A stretch of DNA of 64,000 bases from Sphingobacteruim zhuxiongii (lineage in GTDB: Bacteria > Bacteroidota > Bacteroidia > Sphingobacteriales > Sphingobacteriaceae). The notes under the pieces are model-generated. The model had not been told where the DNA came from, searched no databases, and worked only from the letters and a program-made list of their open reading frames with translations. Made by a program: the position numbers and the translations under genes. The stretch covers positions 558,001 to 622,000 of the forward strand of contig NZ_CP045652.1 of the NCBI RefSeq assembly GCF_009557615.1, written 5' to 3'. Of the stretch, positions 18,593 to 27,764 are shown in pieces (the stretch's first letter is position 1; each line of letters opens with the position of its first letter).

Positions 18593-18611
18593 CGCTTGAT
18601 TAAGGAATAGT

Positions 18612-19742
18612 ATGAAATTTACGCTTCAAGCACAAGATAAACTCTCAAGAGCCAGGGCAGGAGAGATTGAAACAGCCCATGGAACAATAAAGACTCCGAT
18701 TTTCATGCCAGTAGGTACAGCTGGGACGGTAAAGGCTGTTCATCAGCACGAATTGGTGAATGATATTCAGGCACAGATAATCTTAGGAAATACTTATCAT
18801 TTATATCTACGTCCCGGGCTTGATGTGTTGAATAAAGCCGGTGGCTTGCATAAATTCAATAATTGGAGTGGACCTATCTTAACTGATTCTGGAGGTTATC
18901 AAGTTTACTCATTAACTGAAGTTCGTAAAATCCGTGAAGAGGGTGTTACTTTTAGATCACATATCGACGGTTCGAAGCACTTGTTTACGCCAGAGAATGT
19001 TATGGATACGCAGCGTGTTATTGGTGCCGATATTATTATGGCATTTGATGAATGTACGCCTTATCCTTGCGACTACCGTTATGCTCGTCGTTCGTTAGAC
19101 ATGACACATCGATGGTTGAAACGTTGTTGTGATCGTTTTGATTCTACAGAGCCAATTTATGGTTATGATCAAACGCTCTTTCCAATCGTTCAAGGTTCCG
19201 TTTACAAAGATCTTCGTGAAAAATCCGCTGAAGTAATCGCTTCTTTCAATCGAGAAGGAAATGCTATTGGTGGTCTTTCGGTAGGTGAGCCTGCAGAAGA
19301 AATGTATGCGATGACAGAAGTCGTGACAAATATCTTACCTAAAGAGAAGCCTCGTTATTTGATGGGCGTTGGAACTCCAATAAACATTCTCGAGAATATT
19401 GCATTGGGTATTGATATGTTTGATTGCGTGATGCCTACAAGAAATGCACGTAATGGAATGTTATTTACACAGAACGGTATTATTAATATTAAGAACGAAA
19501 AGTGGAAGGATGATTTCAGTCCGATTGAAGCGGAAAGTGATTTATTAGTCGATCAAATTCATACAAAAGCTTATTTGCGTCACTTAATCCGATCTCAAGA
19601 AATTTTGGGAGCGCAAATTGCTTCTTTACATAATTTGCATTTTTATCTTTGGTTGGTGGAACAAGCGCGAGAGAAGATTATCGATGGCACGTTCTACGAC
19701 TGGAAAAATAAAATGGTAAAAGTCTTAGGTCAACGCTTATAG
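18612..19742 (+). CDS. tgt: tRNA-guanine transglycosylase (Tgt)
   Basis: A 376-residue Tgt, which swaps guanine 34 of GUN anticodon tRNAs for the queuine precursor preQ1. Catalytic Asp92 (LTDSGGYQVYSL) and the nucleophile Asp271 (MFDCVMPTRNARNG) are both present, as are the substrate-pocket segments IIMAFDEC and IGGLSVGEP. The zinc ligands C-x-C-x2-C that normally follow near residue 305 are absent: the stretch reads SPIEAESDLLVDQIHTKAYL, although the later His in SLHNLHFYL is kept. I believe other Bacteroidota share this. The gene is seven bases upstream of the lptG-like gene, a conserved pairing in this phylum. Confidence 0.96.
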   Translation: MKFTLQAQDKLSRARAGEIETAHGTIKTPIFMPVGTAGTVKAVHQHELVNDIQAQIILGNTYHLYLRPGLDVLNKAGGLHKFNNWSGPILTDSGGYQVYSLTEVRKIREEGVTFRSHIDGSKHLFTPENVMDTQRVIGADIIMAFDECTPYPCDYRYARRSLDMTHRWLKRCCDRFDSTEPIYGYDQTLFPIVQGSVYKDLREKSAEVIASFNREGNAIGGLSVGEPAEEMYAMTEVVTNILPKEKPRYLMGVGTPINILENIALGIDMFDCVMPTRNARNGMLFTQNGIINIKNEKWKDDFSPIEAESDLLVDQIHTKAYLRHLIRSQEILGAQIASLHNLHFYLWLVEQAREKIIDGTFYDWKNKMVKVLGQRL

Positions 19743-19749
19743 TATTGAA

Positions 19750-20832
19750 ATGAATATTATCGATCGTTATATCATAAAGAAATATCTGTCAACATTTGCG
19801 TTCACGGTGGCCATCTTCTGTGTGGTTATTGTGATCTTTGATGTGTCAGAGAAGATCGATGATTTCAATAAATATAAAGCTCCTATGTCACGCGTATTTC
19901 TTGAATACTACGCGCTAGGAAGTCTTCCGTTCTTTATCAATATGCTAACGCCTTTGTTTAATTTTATCGCGGTTATCTTCTTTACTTCGAAGATGGCCGA
20001 TCAAACAGAGATTGTGCCGATATTGAGTGGAGGGATGAGCTTTAATAGGATGTTGAGGCCTTATATGTTTTGTGCAGGCCTTATCTTCGCCCTTACCTTA
20101 GTTTCCAATATCTATATCATCCCGTTTACCAATAAAATCAAAGTTAACTTTGAAAATGTGTATGTTAAGCCTGATAAGGTAAGTACTTCTTCCACATCAA
20201 CACATATGCAAATCGATTCCAATACCTACGTATATATGGGGTCGTTTGATACACAAGGTAAAGTTGGCTACAATTTCTCCTTAGAACGTTTCGATGGTGA
20301 TAAGATGGTAGAAAAGCTCATGGCCGATCGCATTACTTGGGATTCAGTCACAAATAAGTGGAGTGCACATGCCTATACCAATCGCCATATAAATGGTTTT
20401 AAAGAAACGATGGAAGCAGGGGAAAAGCGCGATACCACTTTAGATATGCGTCCTCAGGATTTCGAAGTCTATGAGAATATCTTTACGACAATGAATCAGT
20501 TAGACTTAGAAGATCGTATTGCAAAGGAGGAAATTAGAGGGACGGGGATGATGAATGATTTATTACTCGAAAAGTATAAGCGATTAATAAATCCATTTTC
20601 AGCTTTTATTCTGACTCTGATAGGTGTTTCTTTGTCCTCTAAAAAAGTAAGGGGCGGAATCGGACTCAGTTTAGGGGTTGGGATAGGCTTGAGTTGTGTG
20701 TATATTGTTTTAGAAAGGTTCACCAGCATGTTCTCACTCAAAGGGGGATTAGACCCACTAATCTCCGTGCTGATACCAAATGTTATTTTCTTATTCTTGA
20801 GCTTTTATCTACTGAAAAAAGCACCTAAGTAA
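19750..20832 (+). CDS. lptG: LptF/LptG family permease (LPS export)
   Basis: A 360-residue YjgP/YjgQ family protein, a membrane subunit of the LptB2FG transporter that lifts LPS out of the inner membrane to the periplasmic bridge. The start MNIIDRYIIKKYLSTFAF is typical. Three N-terminal helices (about 15-35, 50-75, 95-120), a periplasmic beta-jellyroll domain (about 130-265) and three C-terminal helices (from about 275) follow the family plan. Its ATPase partner LptB is encoded at 60062-60796 in this window. G rather than F is assigned by general resemblance only. Confidence 0.88.
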   Translation: MNIIDRYIIKKYLSTFAFTVAIFCVVIVIFDVSEKIDDFNKYKAPMSRVFLEYYALGSLPFFINMLTPLFNFIAVIFFTSKMADQTEIVPILSGGMSFNRMLRPYMFCAGLIFALTLVSNIYIIPFTNKIKVNFENVYVKPDKVSTSSTSTHMQIDSNTYVYMGSFDTQGKVGYNFSLERFDGDKMVEKLMADRITWDSVTNKWSAHAYTNRHINGFKETMEAGEKRDTTLDMRPQDFEVYENIFTTMNQLDLEDRIAKEEIRGTGMMNDLLLEKYKRLINPFSAFILTLIGVSLSSKKVRGGIGLSLGVGIGLSCVYIVLERFTSMFSLKGGLDPLISVLIPNVIFLFLSFYLLKKAPK

Positions 20833-20843
20833 ATTTTTTGTTC

Positions 20844-21722
20844 ATGTCAAAGTTGGCAACTAATCGCAATATCTTAATATTGCATTTTACTGTGTTAATC
20901 TGGGGTTTCACTGGAGTTTTAGGTGAATTAATTACAGTTCCCGCATTGCATTTGGTTTGGTATCGGGTGTTAATTGCGGGGATTTCATTATGGCTTTACT
21001 TCTTATACAGCAAGAAGTCTATACGGGTATCCAAAGCACAAATGTTACAATATCTAGGCGTTGGAATGCTTGTCGGTACACATTGGATGTTATTCTTTCA
21101 CGCAATTAAGATTTCAACCGTTTCGGTGACCTTGGTTACGCTTTCTTCTGTGACCTTGTTTACAGCAATACTTGAACCCATAATTAATCGCACTAAGATT
21201 TCTGTCGCCGATATTGTTGTAGGGCTTGTCATCATCTTTGGTATCTATTTGATCTTCAAGTTTGAGTTTCAATACTTCTGGGGTATTATATTTGGATTGT
21301 CTTGTGCTTTTTGTGCTAGTATATTCTCAATTTTCAATGCACGAATGGTTAAAAAGGGAAGTCCAACGTCAATAACCTTCTATGAGATGATTGGTGCATG
21401 GGTAGGTGTGTCCTTGGTTATGCTAGTAACGGGTCAGTTCAATGAACATTTGTGGTTAAGTCTGTCCGATCTAATTTATCTACTTATTCTGGGGGTTGGT
21501 TGTACTGCAGTTGCCTATGTGCTTGGCGTTGCGGTGATGAAAGAGTTGTCGGCATTCACTGTGGCGCTGACGACGAATATGGAACCGGTGTATGGAATTA
21601 TCCTTGCGCTACTAATTTTTGGACAGAAGGAGACCATGAGCACGGGGTTTTACTCAGGTGCAATAATTGTTCTCGCAGCGGTATTTGTTTATCCATACCT
21701 TAAAGCGAAGCTGAAGTTCTAG
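20844..21722 (+). CDS. EamA/DMT family transporter
   Basis: A 292-residue ten-helix transporter made of two repeated EamA domains, the typical drug/metabolite exporter plan. The first half opens NILILHFTVLIWGFTGVLGE, and the second repeat ends with the conserved ALTTNMEPVYGIILALLIFGQ. The family exports amino acids, purines or cofactors; the substrate cannot be named. The ATG at 20844 is preferred over an in-frame TTG at 20838. It is 11 bases after lptG, so tgt-lptG-EamA probably form one transcript. Confidence 0.9.
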   Translation: MSKLATNRNILILHFTVLIWGFTGVLGELITVPALHLVWYRVLIAGISLWLYFLYSKKSIRVSKAQMLQYLGVGMLVGTHWMLFFHAIKISTVSVTLVTLSSVTLFTAILEPIINRTKISVADIVVGLVIIFGIYLIFKFEFQYFWGIIFGLSCAFCASIFSIFNARMVKKGSPTSITFYEMIGAWVGVSLVMLVTGQFNEHLWLSLSDLIYLLILGVGCTAVAYVLGVAVMKELSAFTVALTTNMEPVYGIILALLIFGQKETMSTGFYSGAIIVLAAVFVYPYLKAKLKF

Positions 21723-22066
21723 GCATTAACTTTTTCTACACTAATCTTGAAATGAATATTATGCTTCAGCATATAATGGAAGGGTTCCATTTTGCTGATG
21801 TTGTATAATATATAGAATTTTCAACTGCCCTTTAATTTTATTATCCCATCATCAAGACATTTGCTTGTCAATATTATGCTACAATTCAATAAATATATCG
21901 TAACGAATCACTAGCGAAATCGATTGCGTGTTACCGAAGGCTTGTCAGCTACCTAATTTCACCGTATCTTTTTAAAAAATTTCAGAGGAAACTTATTTCT
22001 CGATTAAAAAAATAAGTAAAGACCTCTGTCGTTCTTTTCAAATGAGAGTAATTCCTAAAAGCTAAA

Positions 22067-22074
22067 TAGCTTTG
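22067..22074 (+). promoter_or_regulatory. -7 box of a candidate small RNA
   Basis: TAGCTTTG matches the TAnnTTTG consensus and faces the orphan terminator about 220 bases downstream. No clear -33 element is seen. Confidence 0.35.
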
Positions 22075-22079
22075 AAAAA

Positions 22080-22329
22080 TGATATGAGTCACTTTTTTGC
22101 ATATTAATAATGTCAATAATAAGTTTCTAATCAATTAATGTCACTGGAATTCAAATCGCTTAGTAAAACTTGCACGAAAATTGTATTGTTCGAAGAGCTT
22201 ACTGGTTTAGATAATTATAAAAACCGTTTTTTTAGATAAACAAACCGTTTTTATTCGATAGAATCTCTAACTATTAATTTCAAAACGAGAAATGAGGTTG
22301 CTTTTCACACAAGCAACCTCTCTTTTTTA
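22080..22329 (+). ncRNA. Candidate small non-coding RNA
   Basis: A predicted transcript of about 250 nucleotides from the TAGCTTTG box to a strong intrinsic terminator, with no ORF beyond a few codons. It includes two near-copies of AAACCGTTTTT (about 22220-22255). I recognise no known RNA family; it does not carry tmRNA, RNase P or 6S hallmarks. The call rests only on promoter and terminator placement. Confidence 0.3.
22294..22329 (+). terminator. Strong orphan terminator
   Basis: A perfect 10-bp stem GAGGTTGCTT / AAGCAACCTC with a seven-base loop is followed by TCTTTTTT. No gene on the plus strand ends closer than 570 bases upstream. Confidence 0.9.
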
Positions 22330-22410
22330 GCCTAAAATCCTCTTCTGTCATCTCCGAATAAATATTCCATTGATTTTGGCAATCTAGCACCAAGATGTTT
22401 GTTTAAATCG

Positions 22411-22418
22411 TAACTTTG
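22411..22418 (+). promoter_or_regulatory. -7 box of der
   Basis: TAACTTTG matches the TAnnTTTG consensus and predicts a 55-base leader before der. Confidence 0.5.
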
Positions 22419-22478
22419 TACCTTTACAAAAAGCTGAAATAATAAGTTGCCGTGAGGGTAACGATTCAATAGAATAAT

Positions 22479-23780
22479 ATGGCAAATATCGTAGCAATAG
22501 TTGGAAGACCAAATGTAGGTAAATCCACCTTATACAATCGTTTAACAGAAAGTCGTAAGGCTATCGTTGATGACTTTAGTGGGGTCACAAGAGATCGTCA
22601 TTATGGACAAGCAGAATGGATCGGTAAGAAATTTACTGTAATTGATACAGGAGGTTTTGTACATGGTTCAGACGACGTATTTGAAGCTGCAATTCGTGAG
22701 CAAGTACATATTGCCATCGAAGAGGCTTCAGTAATTTTATTCGTCGTTGATGTGACGACTGGGATTACAGATTTGGATGATGAGATTGCAGATATTTTAC
22801 GTCGCAGTAAAAAGCCTGTTTACATTGTTTCAAACAAAGTTGATAGTGCAAAACAAGTAAATGACTCAGCAGAGTTTTACTCATTTGGATTAGGAGAGCC
22901 CTATAATATCTCTTCGATGACTGGATCTGGTACAGGAGAGTTATTAGATGCAGTGGTTAGCCATTTCGAAGTGGATGAGGATGAAGAATCTGAGCTTCCG
23001 AAGTTTACGATTGTAGGACGTCCAAACGTCGGTAAATCGAGCTTAACAAATGCATTATTAGGTAAAGAACGTAATATCGTTACACCAATTGCAGGAACGA
23101 CTCGCGATGCAATTCGTATCCATTACAATCAATTTGGACATGAGTTTCTATTAGTTGATACTGCAGGTCTACGTCGTAAATCAAAGGTGAATGAGAATAT
23201 CGAGTTTTATTCGGTGATGCGTACCATAAAGGCATTGGAAGATTCTGATGTGGTTATCTTGATGATCGATGCTAAAGACGGAATCGAAGCACAAGACATT
23301 AATATTTTCCACCTTGCTGAGAAAAATAAAAAAGGTCTTGTTATCCTGGTGAACAAATGGGATACTATTGAAAAGGATCATAAAACAGCGAAGCAATTCG
23401 AGGATACGATTCGCAAGAAAATTGCTCCTTTCTCCGATGTGCCAATATTATTTACCTCTGTAACAGAGAAGCAACGTATCTTCAAAACTGTTGAGACAGC
23501 AATGGAGGTATATAAGAATAAGACGAAGAAAATTCCTACATCCAAATTAAATGATGTAATGTTGGATATCATTGAAAACTATCCTCCACCATCCACAAAA
23601 GGAAAATATATTAAGATTAAATATGTAACGCAGTTGCCAGGCAGATCACCAATGTTTGCTTTCTTCTGTAATCTACCTCAATATATCAGAGATCCGTACA
23701 AGCGTTTTGTTGAAAACAAGCTACGTGAGAACTTTGATTTTACTGGTGTTCCAATTCAAGTATTCTTTAGACAAAAATAA
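22479..23780 (+). CDS. der: Ribosome biogenesis GTPase Der
   Basis: A 433-residue double GTPase needed for assembly of the 50S ribosomal subunit. Two G domains in tandem are intact: G1 GRPNVGKST (9-17), DTGGF and NKVD in the first; [10 protein letters not shown] (about 181), DTAGLRRK and NKWD in the second. A C-terminal KH-like domain (about 350-433) contains the [16 protein letters not shown] block. The length is typical. cysS follows after 16 bases and is probably co-transcribed. Confidence 0.97.
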   Translation: MANIVAIVGRPNVGKSTLYNRLTESRKAIVDDFSGVTRDRHYGQAEWIGKKFTVIDTGGFVHGSDDVFEAAIREQVHIAIEEASVILFVVDVTTGITDLDDEIADILRRSKKPVYIVSNKVDSAKQVNDSAEFYSFGLGEPYNISSMTGSGTGELLDAVVSHFEVDEDEESELPKFTIVGRPNVGKSSLTNALLGKERNIVTPIAGTTRDAIRIHYNQFGHEFLLVDTAGLRRKSKVNENIEFYSVMRTIKALEDSDVVILMIDAKDGIEAQDINIFHLAEKNKKGLVILVNKWDTIEKDHKTAKQFEDTIRKKIAPFSDVPILFTSVTEKQRIFKTVETAMEVYKNKTKKIPTSKLNDVMLDIIENYPPPSTKGKYIKIKYVTQLPGRSPMFAFFCNLPQYIRDPYKRFVENKLRENFDFTGVPIQVFFRQK

Positions 23781-23796
23781 GCTACTTCCAATCGCT

Positions 23797-25263
23797 ATGC
23801 AGCATAACTTAGTATTGTACAATACCCTTACGCGTAAGAAAGAAAAATTCGAGCCAATACATCCTAACTTAGTTGGTATGTATGTGTGTGGACCTACTGT
23901 TTACAGTGATGTTCACTTAGGGAACTGTAGAACCTTTGTTTCCTTCGATCTTATCTTTCGCTATTTGCTTCATCTCGGATATAAAGTACGCTACGTACGT
24001 AACATTACGGATGCAGGGCATTTAGAGGGCGACAATGATGAGGGCGATGATAAGTTTGCTAAGAAAGCAAAATTAGAGCAATTGGAGCCTATGGAGATCG
24101 TACAGAAATATACGATTGGATTCCATGATGTACTTCGTTTATTTAATACAATTCCTCCAAGTATTGAACCTACGGCAACGGGTCATATCTCTGAACAGAT
24201 TGAAATGGTTCAGCAGATTATTAAGAATGGCTATGCCTACGAGGTGGATGGAACTGTATATTTTGATGTAGAGAAATACGTAAAGGAGTATAACTACACG
24301 ATTCTAACAAATCGCAATCTAGAAGATTTGTTAAATAATACAAGAGAGTTAGGTGGTCAAGATGAGAAGCACGGTCGTTTAGACTTTGCTTTATGGATAA
24401 AAGCCAAACCAGAGCATATTATGCGCTGGCCTTCTCCGTGGGGAGTTGGATTTCCAGGTTGGCATATCGAATGTTCAGCAATGAGTAGAAAATACTTAGG
24501 TGATCAATTCGATATTCACGGCGGTGGAATGGATTTGGCGGCAACTCATCACACGAACGAGATTGCGCAGTCGCAAGCATGTAATCACACGACGCCAGCG
24601 AAATATTGGATGCATACCAATATGTTGACGGTTAACGGTGCGCGAATGTCTAAGTCGGCAGGAAATGGGTTCCTTCCGGGCGAACTCTTCACCGGGAATC
24701 ATCCCTTGCTAAATAGAGGCTATTCGCCAATGGCGGTTCGCTTCTTTATGTTGCAAGCACACTATAGAAGCACATTGGATTTCTCTAATGAAGCTTTGGA
24801 GGCTGCAGATAAAGGATTCAAACGATTAATTACTGCAATTAATTTATTAGATAAAATTACAGTATCCGCAAAATCTAACTTCGGTGATCTAAAAGCGATT
24901 AAAGAAAATTGTTATGCAGCAATGGATGATGATTTTAATAGCCCTGTATTAATAGCCGAGCTATTTGAGGTTGTGCGAATCATTAATTCTATTTATGATG
25001 GTAAGCTAACAATTAATCAGGTTGATCTTGAGGAGCTTAAGAGCTTTGTTCATGCTTTTGTGTTCGATATATTAGGACTGAAAGATGATCAGCTAGAAAA
25101 CACAGACAATGTCGATGACTTGATACAAATCATTATTAATTTGCGCAACGAGGCGAAGAAAAATAAAGACTTTGTTACTTCGGATCGTATCCGTGAACAT
25201 CTAACATCTATCGGAATTCAGTTAAAGGATAGTAAGGATGGAACACTTTGGAATAAGATTTGA
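23797..25263 (+). CDS. cysS: Cysteinyl-tRNA synthetase
   Basis: A 488-residue class I synthetase that charges tRNA-Cys. The start MQHNLVLYNTLTRKK at 23797 is chosen by family resemblance; the reading frame is open further upstream, but that part lies inside der and is not family-like. The zinc-binding Cys31 precedes the HIGH-type motif (VHLGN, 39-43). The GWHIECSAM and HHTNEIAQSQA blocks supply the remaining zinc ligands, and the KMSKS loop reads RMSKSAGNG. The C-terminal DALR domain is present. Confidence 0.97.
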   Translation: MQHNLVLYNTLTRKKEKFEPIHPNLVGMYVCGPTVYSDVHLGNCRTFVSFDLIFRYLLHLGYKVRYVRNITDAGHLEGDNDEGDDKFAKKAKLEQLEPMEIVQKYTIGFHDVLRLFNTIPPSIEPTATGHISEQIEMVQQIIKNGYAYEVDGTVYFDVEKYVKEYNYTILTNRNLEDLLNNTRELGGQDEKHGRLDFALWIKAKPEHIMRWPSPWGVGFPGWHIECSAMSRKYLGDQFDIHGGGMDLAATHHTNEIAQSQACNHTTPAKYWMHTNMLTVNGARMSKSAGNGFLPGELFTGNHPLLNRGYSPMAVRFFMLQAHYRSTLDFSNEALEAADKGFKRLITAINLLDKITVSAKSNFGDLKAIKENCYAAMDDDFNSPVLIAELFEVVRIINSIYDGKLTINQVDLEELKSFVHAFVFDILGLKDDQLENTDNVDDLIQIIINLRNEAKKNKDFVTSDRIREHLTSIGIQLKDSKDGTLWNKI

Positions 25264-25285
25264 TTGGTAAGGTAAAATTTATACA

Positions 25286-26146
25286 ATGATTAATAAAAAG
25301 GCCTTTACGGTATTAACATCCGCATTAATAGCCTTATCTAGTTTTGGACAGTTACCAGACAAGATTGGGGGATTGTTAACAGTAGATCGGACGGCAGCAA
25401 ATCTTTCTAAAACAGAGAGTCCTCATACTGGATTAAAATACATGGTAGATAAGCAATCTACCTTCTTTGTACCTTCCCCTGTTAATGCAATGAATTATTT
25501 GGATAACCGTCCAAATATCCCCGATGTGCTAACGTGGAATCCTAATTTCGTGTTAGTTGCACGAAGTTTAGATTGGGGAGTGACTTCCGGACCTTTTGAG
25601 TTTCAGAAAGTGGGAGCGATTAAACGTTATGGCCAGTATCTGACGGTTTGGAGAAGAGATAAGAAAGGGAATTGGAAAGCGCATATTCGTACAGAAGTAG
25701 AAAATTTAGGGAAAGGTAAGTCTAGTCCTTTAGAGTATTACGAACCCGACGACAAGAACTATCTTAAACATCGTTCAGACAAGCGCTTAGCGCAACGAGA
25801 AGAAGTTGTTTTACAGACGGATGAGTTATTCTCTACCATTCTAAAAGCGGATACTAAAACAGGCTATACGGAGTTTCTAGCGGATGATGCTCGTTTCTAT
25901 TTTCCTTGGCAGCCAGAAATTGAAGGTAGGGATAAGATTTTAGCTTTCCTAAAAAAGGAAAGAATTGAAATTGATACCGATCCAACAGGAGTAGGGCGTG
26001 CTTATAGTGGCGAATTCGCTTACACCAATGGTACAGCAACGGTAGGAATGAAAGATAAGGTAGTTAAGTTTAACTACGTTCGTATTTGGCAATTGAAAGA
26101 GGATTTCCAGTGGAAAGTAATCTTAGAGATGATGTTCGAAAGATAG
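25286..26146 (+). CDS. Secreted protein with NTF2-like (SnoaL/DUF4440) domains
   Basis: A 286-residue exported protein of unknown function. Residues 1-21 are a signal peptide (TVLTSALIALSSFGQ). The C-terminal part, from about residue 175, looks like a SnoaL/DUF4440 cone: LFSTILKADTKTGYTEFLAD, then ARFYFPWQPEIEGRDKILAF and a closing strand KVVKFNYVRIWQL...WKVILEM. The N-terminal half may be a second, degenerate copy with a similar closing strand YLTVWRRDKKGNWKAHIRTE. The two-domain reading is my inference. It is 22 bases after cysS and ends at a bidirectional terminator. Confidence 0.7.
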   Translation: MINKKAFTVLTSALIALSSFGQLPDKIGGLLTVDRTAANLSKTESPHTGLKYMVDKQSTFFVPSPVNAMNYLDNRPNIPDVLTWNPNFVLVARSLDWGVTSGPFEFQKVGAIKRYGQYLTVWRRDKKGNWKAHIRTEVENLGKGKSSPLEYYEPDDKNYLKHRSDKRLAQREEVVLQTDELFSTILKADTKTGYTEFLADDARFYFPWQPEIEGRDKILAFLKKERIEIDTDPTGVGRAYSGEFAYTNGTATVGMKDKVVKFNYVRIWQLKEDFQWKVILEMMFER

Positions 26147-26168
26147 TCAGCTTCATGTAAATAGCTAT

Positions 26169-26206
26169 AAAAAGAAAAGCGAACCATTTGGTTCGCTTTT
26201 CTTTTT
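26169..26206. terminator. Bidirectional terminator between convergent genes
   Basis: AAAAAGAAAAGCGAACC pairs perfectly with GGTTCGCTTTTCTTTTT around a four-base loop. It has A-rich and T-rich arms, so it serves both the NTF2-like gene and the surA-like gene. Confidence 0.92.
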
Positions 26207-26222
26207 ATAGTATTGAATCGCT

Positions 26223-27593
26223 TTACTTAGCTGCGATATCATTATCTTTTGGAGTAAGCCATATCTTCAACTCTTCACATTGTTGGAAATCATCACTCAC
26301 ATGTACGAATGTTGCCTTTGTTTTCTTCTCAAACCATTCGCTGAGTTTTCTTCTCGTTTTATCTTCTTGCGCAGCCTCTTGAATCTTAGCGAAATCCTGA
26401 TCTAGACTTGCTTTATGAGGAGGTATACGAGTCTTCAGGTAGTTAAATTTATAAGCAAGCTGTCCAGTTCTATCGGTAAATTGAAAAGGTTTGGAATATT
26501 CACCTGGTTTTAAAGGGTCAATAGCAACGAATAATTCTTTCTCCAATATATCTACTGGAATAAGCGTAGTTCTTGATTGTGATTGCTCATTAATCACCAT
26601 ACCACCGTTAAACTTTGTCTCTTTATTATCTGAGTATAAAGTCGCTGCAGTATGGAAAGGAAGCTTCCCAGAGCTTACTTTATCATAGATACTGTCAATC
26701 TTCGCTTTTGTACGCTCTAAGCTCGCTGTAGTTGGCTTTGTTTTTACTAAAACGTGTCGTACGTTCACTTCTTCTCCTCGTCGCTCTAAGACCTGTAAAA
26801 AGTGGAATCCAAACTGAGTCTCAAAAACTGGAGAAACTTCTCCCTCTTTTAATCTGAATGCCATTGCAGAGAACTCTTTTACATAAGCATCACGTGTTGC
26901 GAATCCTAGTTCACCGCCATATGGAGCAGAACCATCTTCTGAATAGAAACGTGCGACTGTACCAAAGTCTGTTCCGTCGATAACTTGCTTTCTAAAGCCT
27001 TCAGCTTTCTCACGAAACACACTCTTTTCCTCTTTTGTTAATACAGGATTTACAACAATCTCTCCGATTTCAACTTCTGTATTAAAGTGTGGTAAACTAT
27101 CTTGATTTAAGCCTTCAAAATAACGTTTTACTTCTTGCGGAGTAATAGTGATCTTTTGAACGATAGTCCCTTGAAGTTTATTTGCCTTAAGCTGTTCTGA
27201 AAGAATAGGTCTCATTTCCTCTTTATATTGTAATAAAGAGCGTTTTAAGAAGCCTTCCAACCGTTCTTGATTTCCAGCACGACGAACCATCTCACGCATA
27301 CGTGCATTTAATTGATCATCAACTTCTGATTCGGTTACTTCAACCGAGTCAATGACAGCTTGCTGAGCAAGCAACTTAGTCATAATCAATTGTTGTAATG
27401 CGCTACATTTAAAGTCGCTGTCTGGAGTACCGCCATTGGCAAGGTACTGCATGTACTGGTTGTCAATATCGGATTGTAAGATAATCCCAGAGCCCACAGT
27501 TGCCACAACACGGTCAATAAGCTTTTCCTGTGCTTTTGCTCCGAAGGAACAGAAAGACAGTAAAAGTGTTATTATAATAAGGAGGTTTTTCAT
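26223..27593 (-). CDS. SurA-like periplasmic peptidyl-prolyl isomerase/chaperone
   Basis: A 456-residue periplasmic foldase for outer-membrane proteins. The signal peptide is residues 1-21 (LLIIITLLLSFCSFGAKAQ). The N-terminal SurA_N chaperone domain begins DRVVATVGSGIILQSDIDNQ, and two parvulin (PPIC) domains follow: the first contains ARFYSEDGSAPYGGELGFAT and VSPVFETQFGFHFLQVLERR, the second is more degenerate (YSDNKETKFNGGMV). This matches the SurA layout, with a C-terminal helix replacing the E. coli ending. It probably helps SusC-like barrels to fold. No co-transcribed gene is evident. Confidence 0.92.
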   Translation of the reverse strand: MKNLLIIITLLLSFCSFGAKAQEKLIDRVVATVGSGIILQSDIDNQYMQYLANGGTPDSDFKCSALQQLIMTKLLAQQAVIDSVEVTESEVDDQLNARMREMVRRAGNQERLEGFLKRSLLQYKEEMRPILSEQLKANKLQGTIVQKITITPQEVKRYFEGLNQDSLPHFNTEVEIGEIVVNPVLTKEEKSVFREKAEGFRKQVIDGTDFGTVARFYSEDGSAPYGGELGFATRDAYVKEFSAMAFRLKEGEVSPVFETQFGFHFLQVLERRGEEVNVRHVLVKTKPTTASLERTKAKIDSIYDKVSSGKLPFHTAATLYSDNKETKFNGGMVINEQSQSRTTLIPVDILEKELFVAIDPLKPGEYSKPFQFTDRTGQLAYKFNYLKTRIPPHKASLDQDFAKIQEAAQEDKTRRKLSEWFEKKTKATFVHVSDDFQQCEELKIWLTPKDNDIAAK

Positions 27594-27764
27594 TATATTA
27601 TTTCAATCAAATTGAGATAGTCTAGGGGCAAAATTATTAAATATTATGCCTTTTTTCTACATTTATACTATAATAAATAATATAAGTCAAGATTACTATC
27701 CTCTCGCTGGCGCTAAAATACCGATTTGAAGATAAAATTATCGCGTTTTAACCATATTTAACAG

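Larger units (their letters stand above)
21723..22478. other. 756-base gene-free region before der
   Basis: No convincing ORF on either strand. It contains hairpins at 21767-21797 (CAGCA / TGCTG outside ATGGAA / TTCCAT) and 21983-22028 (CAGAGG / CCTCTG outside ACTTATTT / AAATAAGT). A TAGCTTTG box (22067-22074), a strong plus-strand terminator (22294-22329) and the der -7 box (22411-22418) follow. The terminator is 570 bases from the nearest upstream gene. Confidence 0.6.

Noticed and set aside
23656-23796. Upstream extension of cysS into der
   Set aside because: In frame, but the added residues are unlike any CysS N-terminus, while the ATG at 23797 gives the normal beginning.
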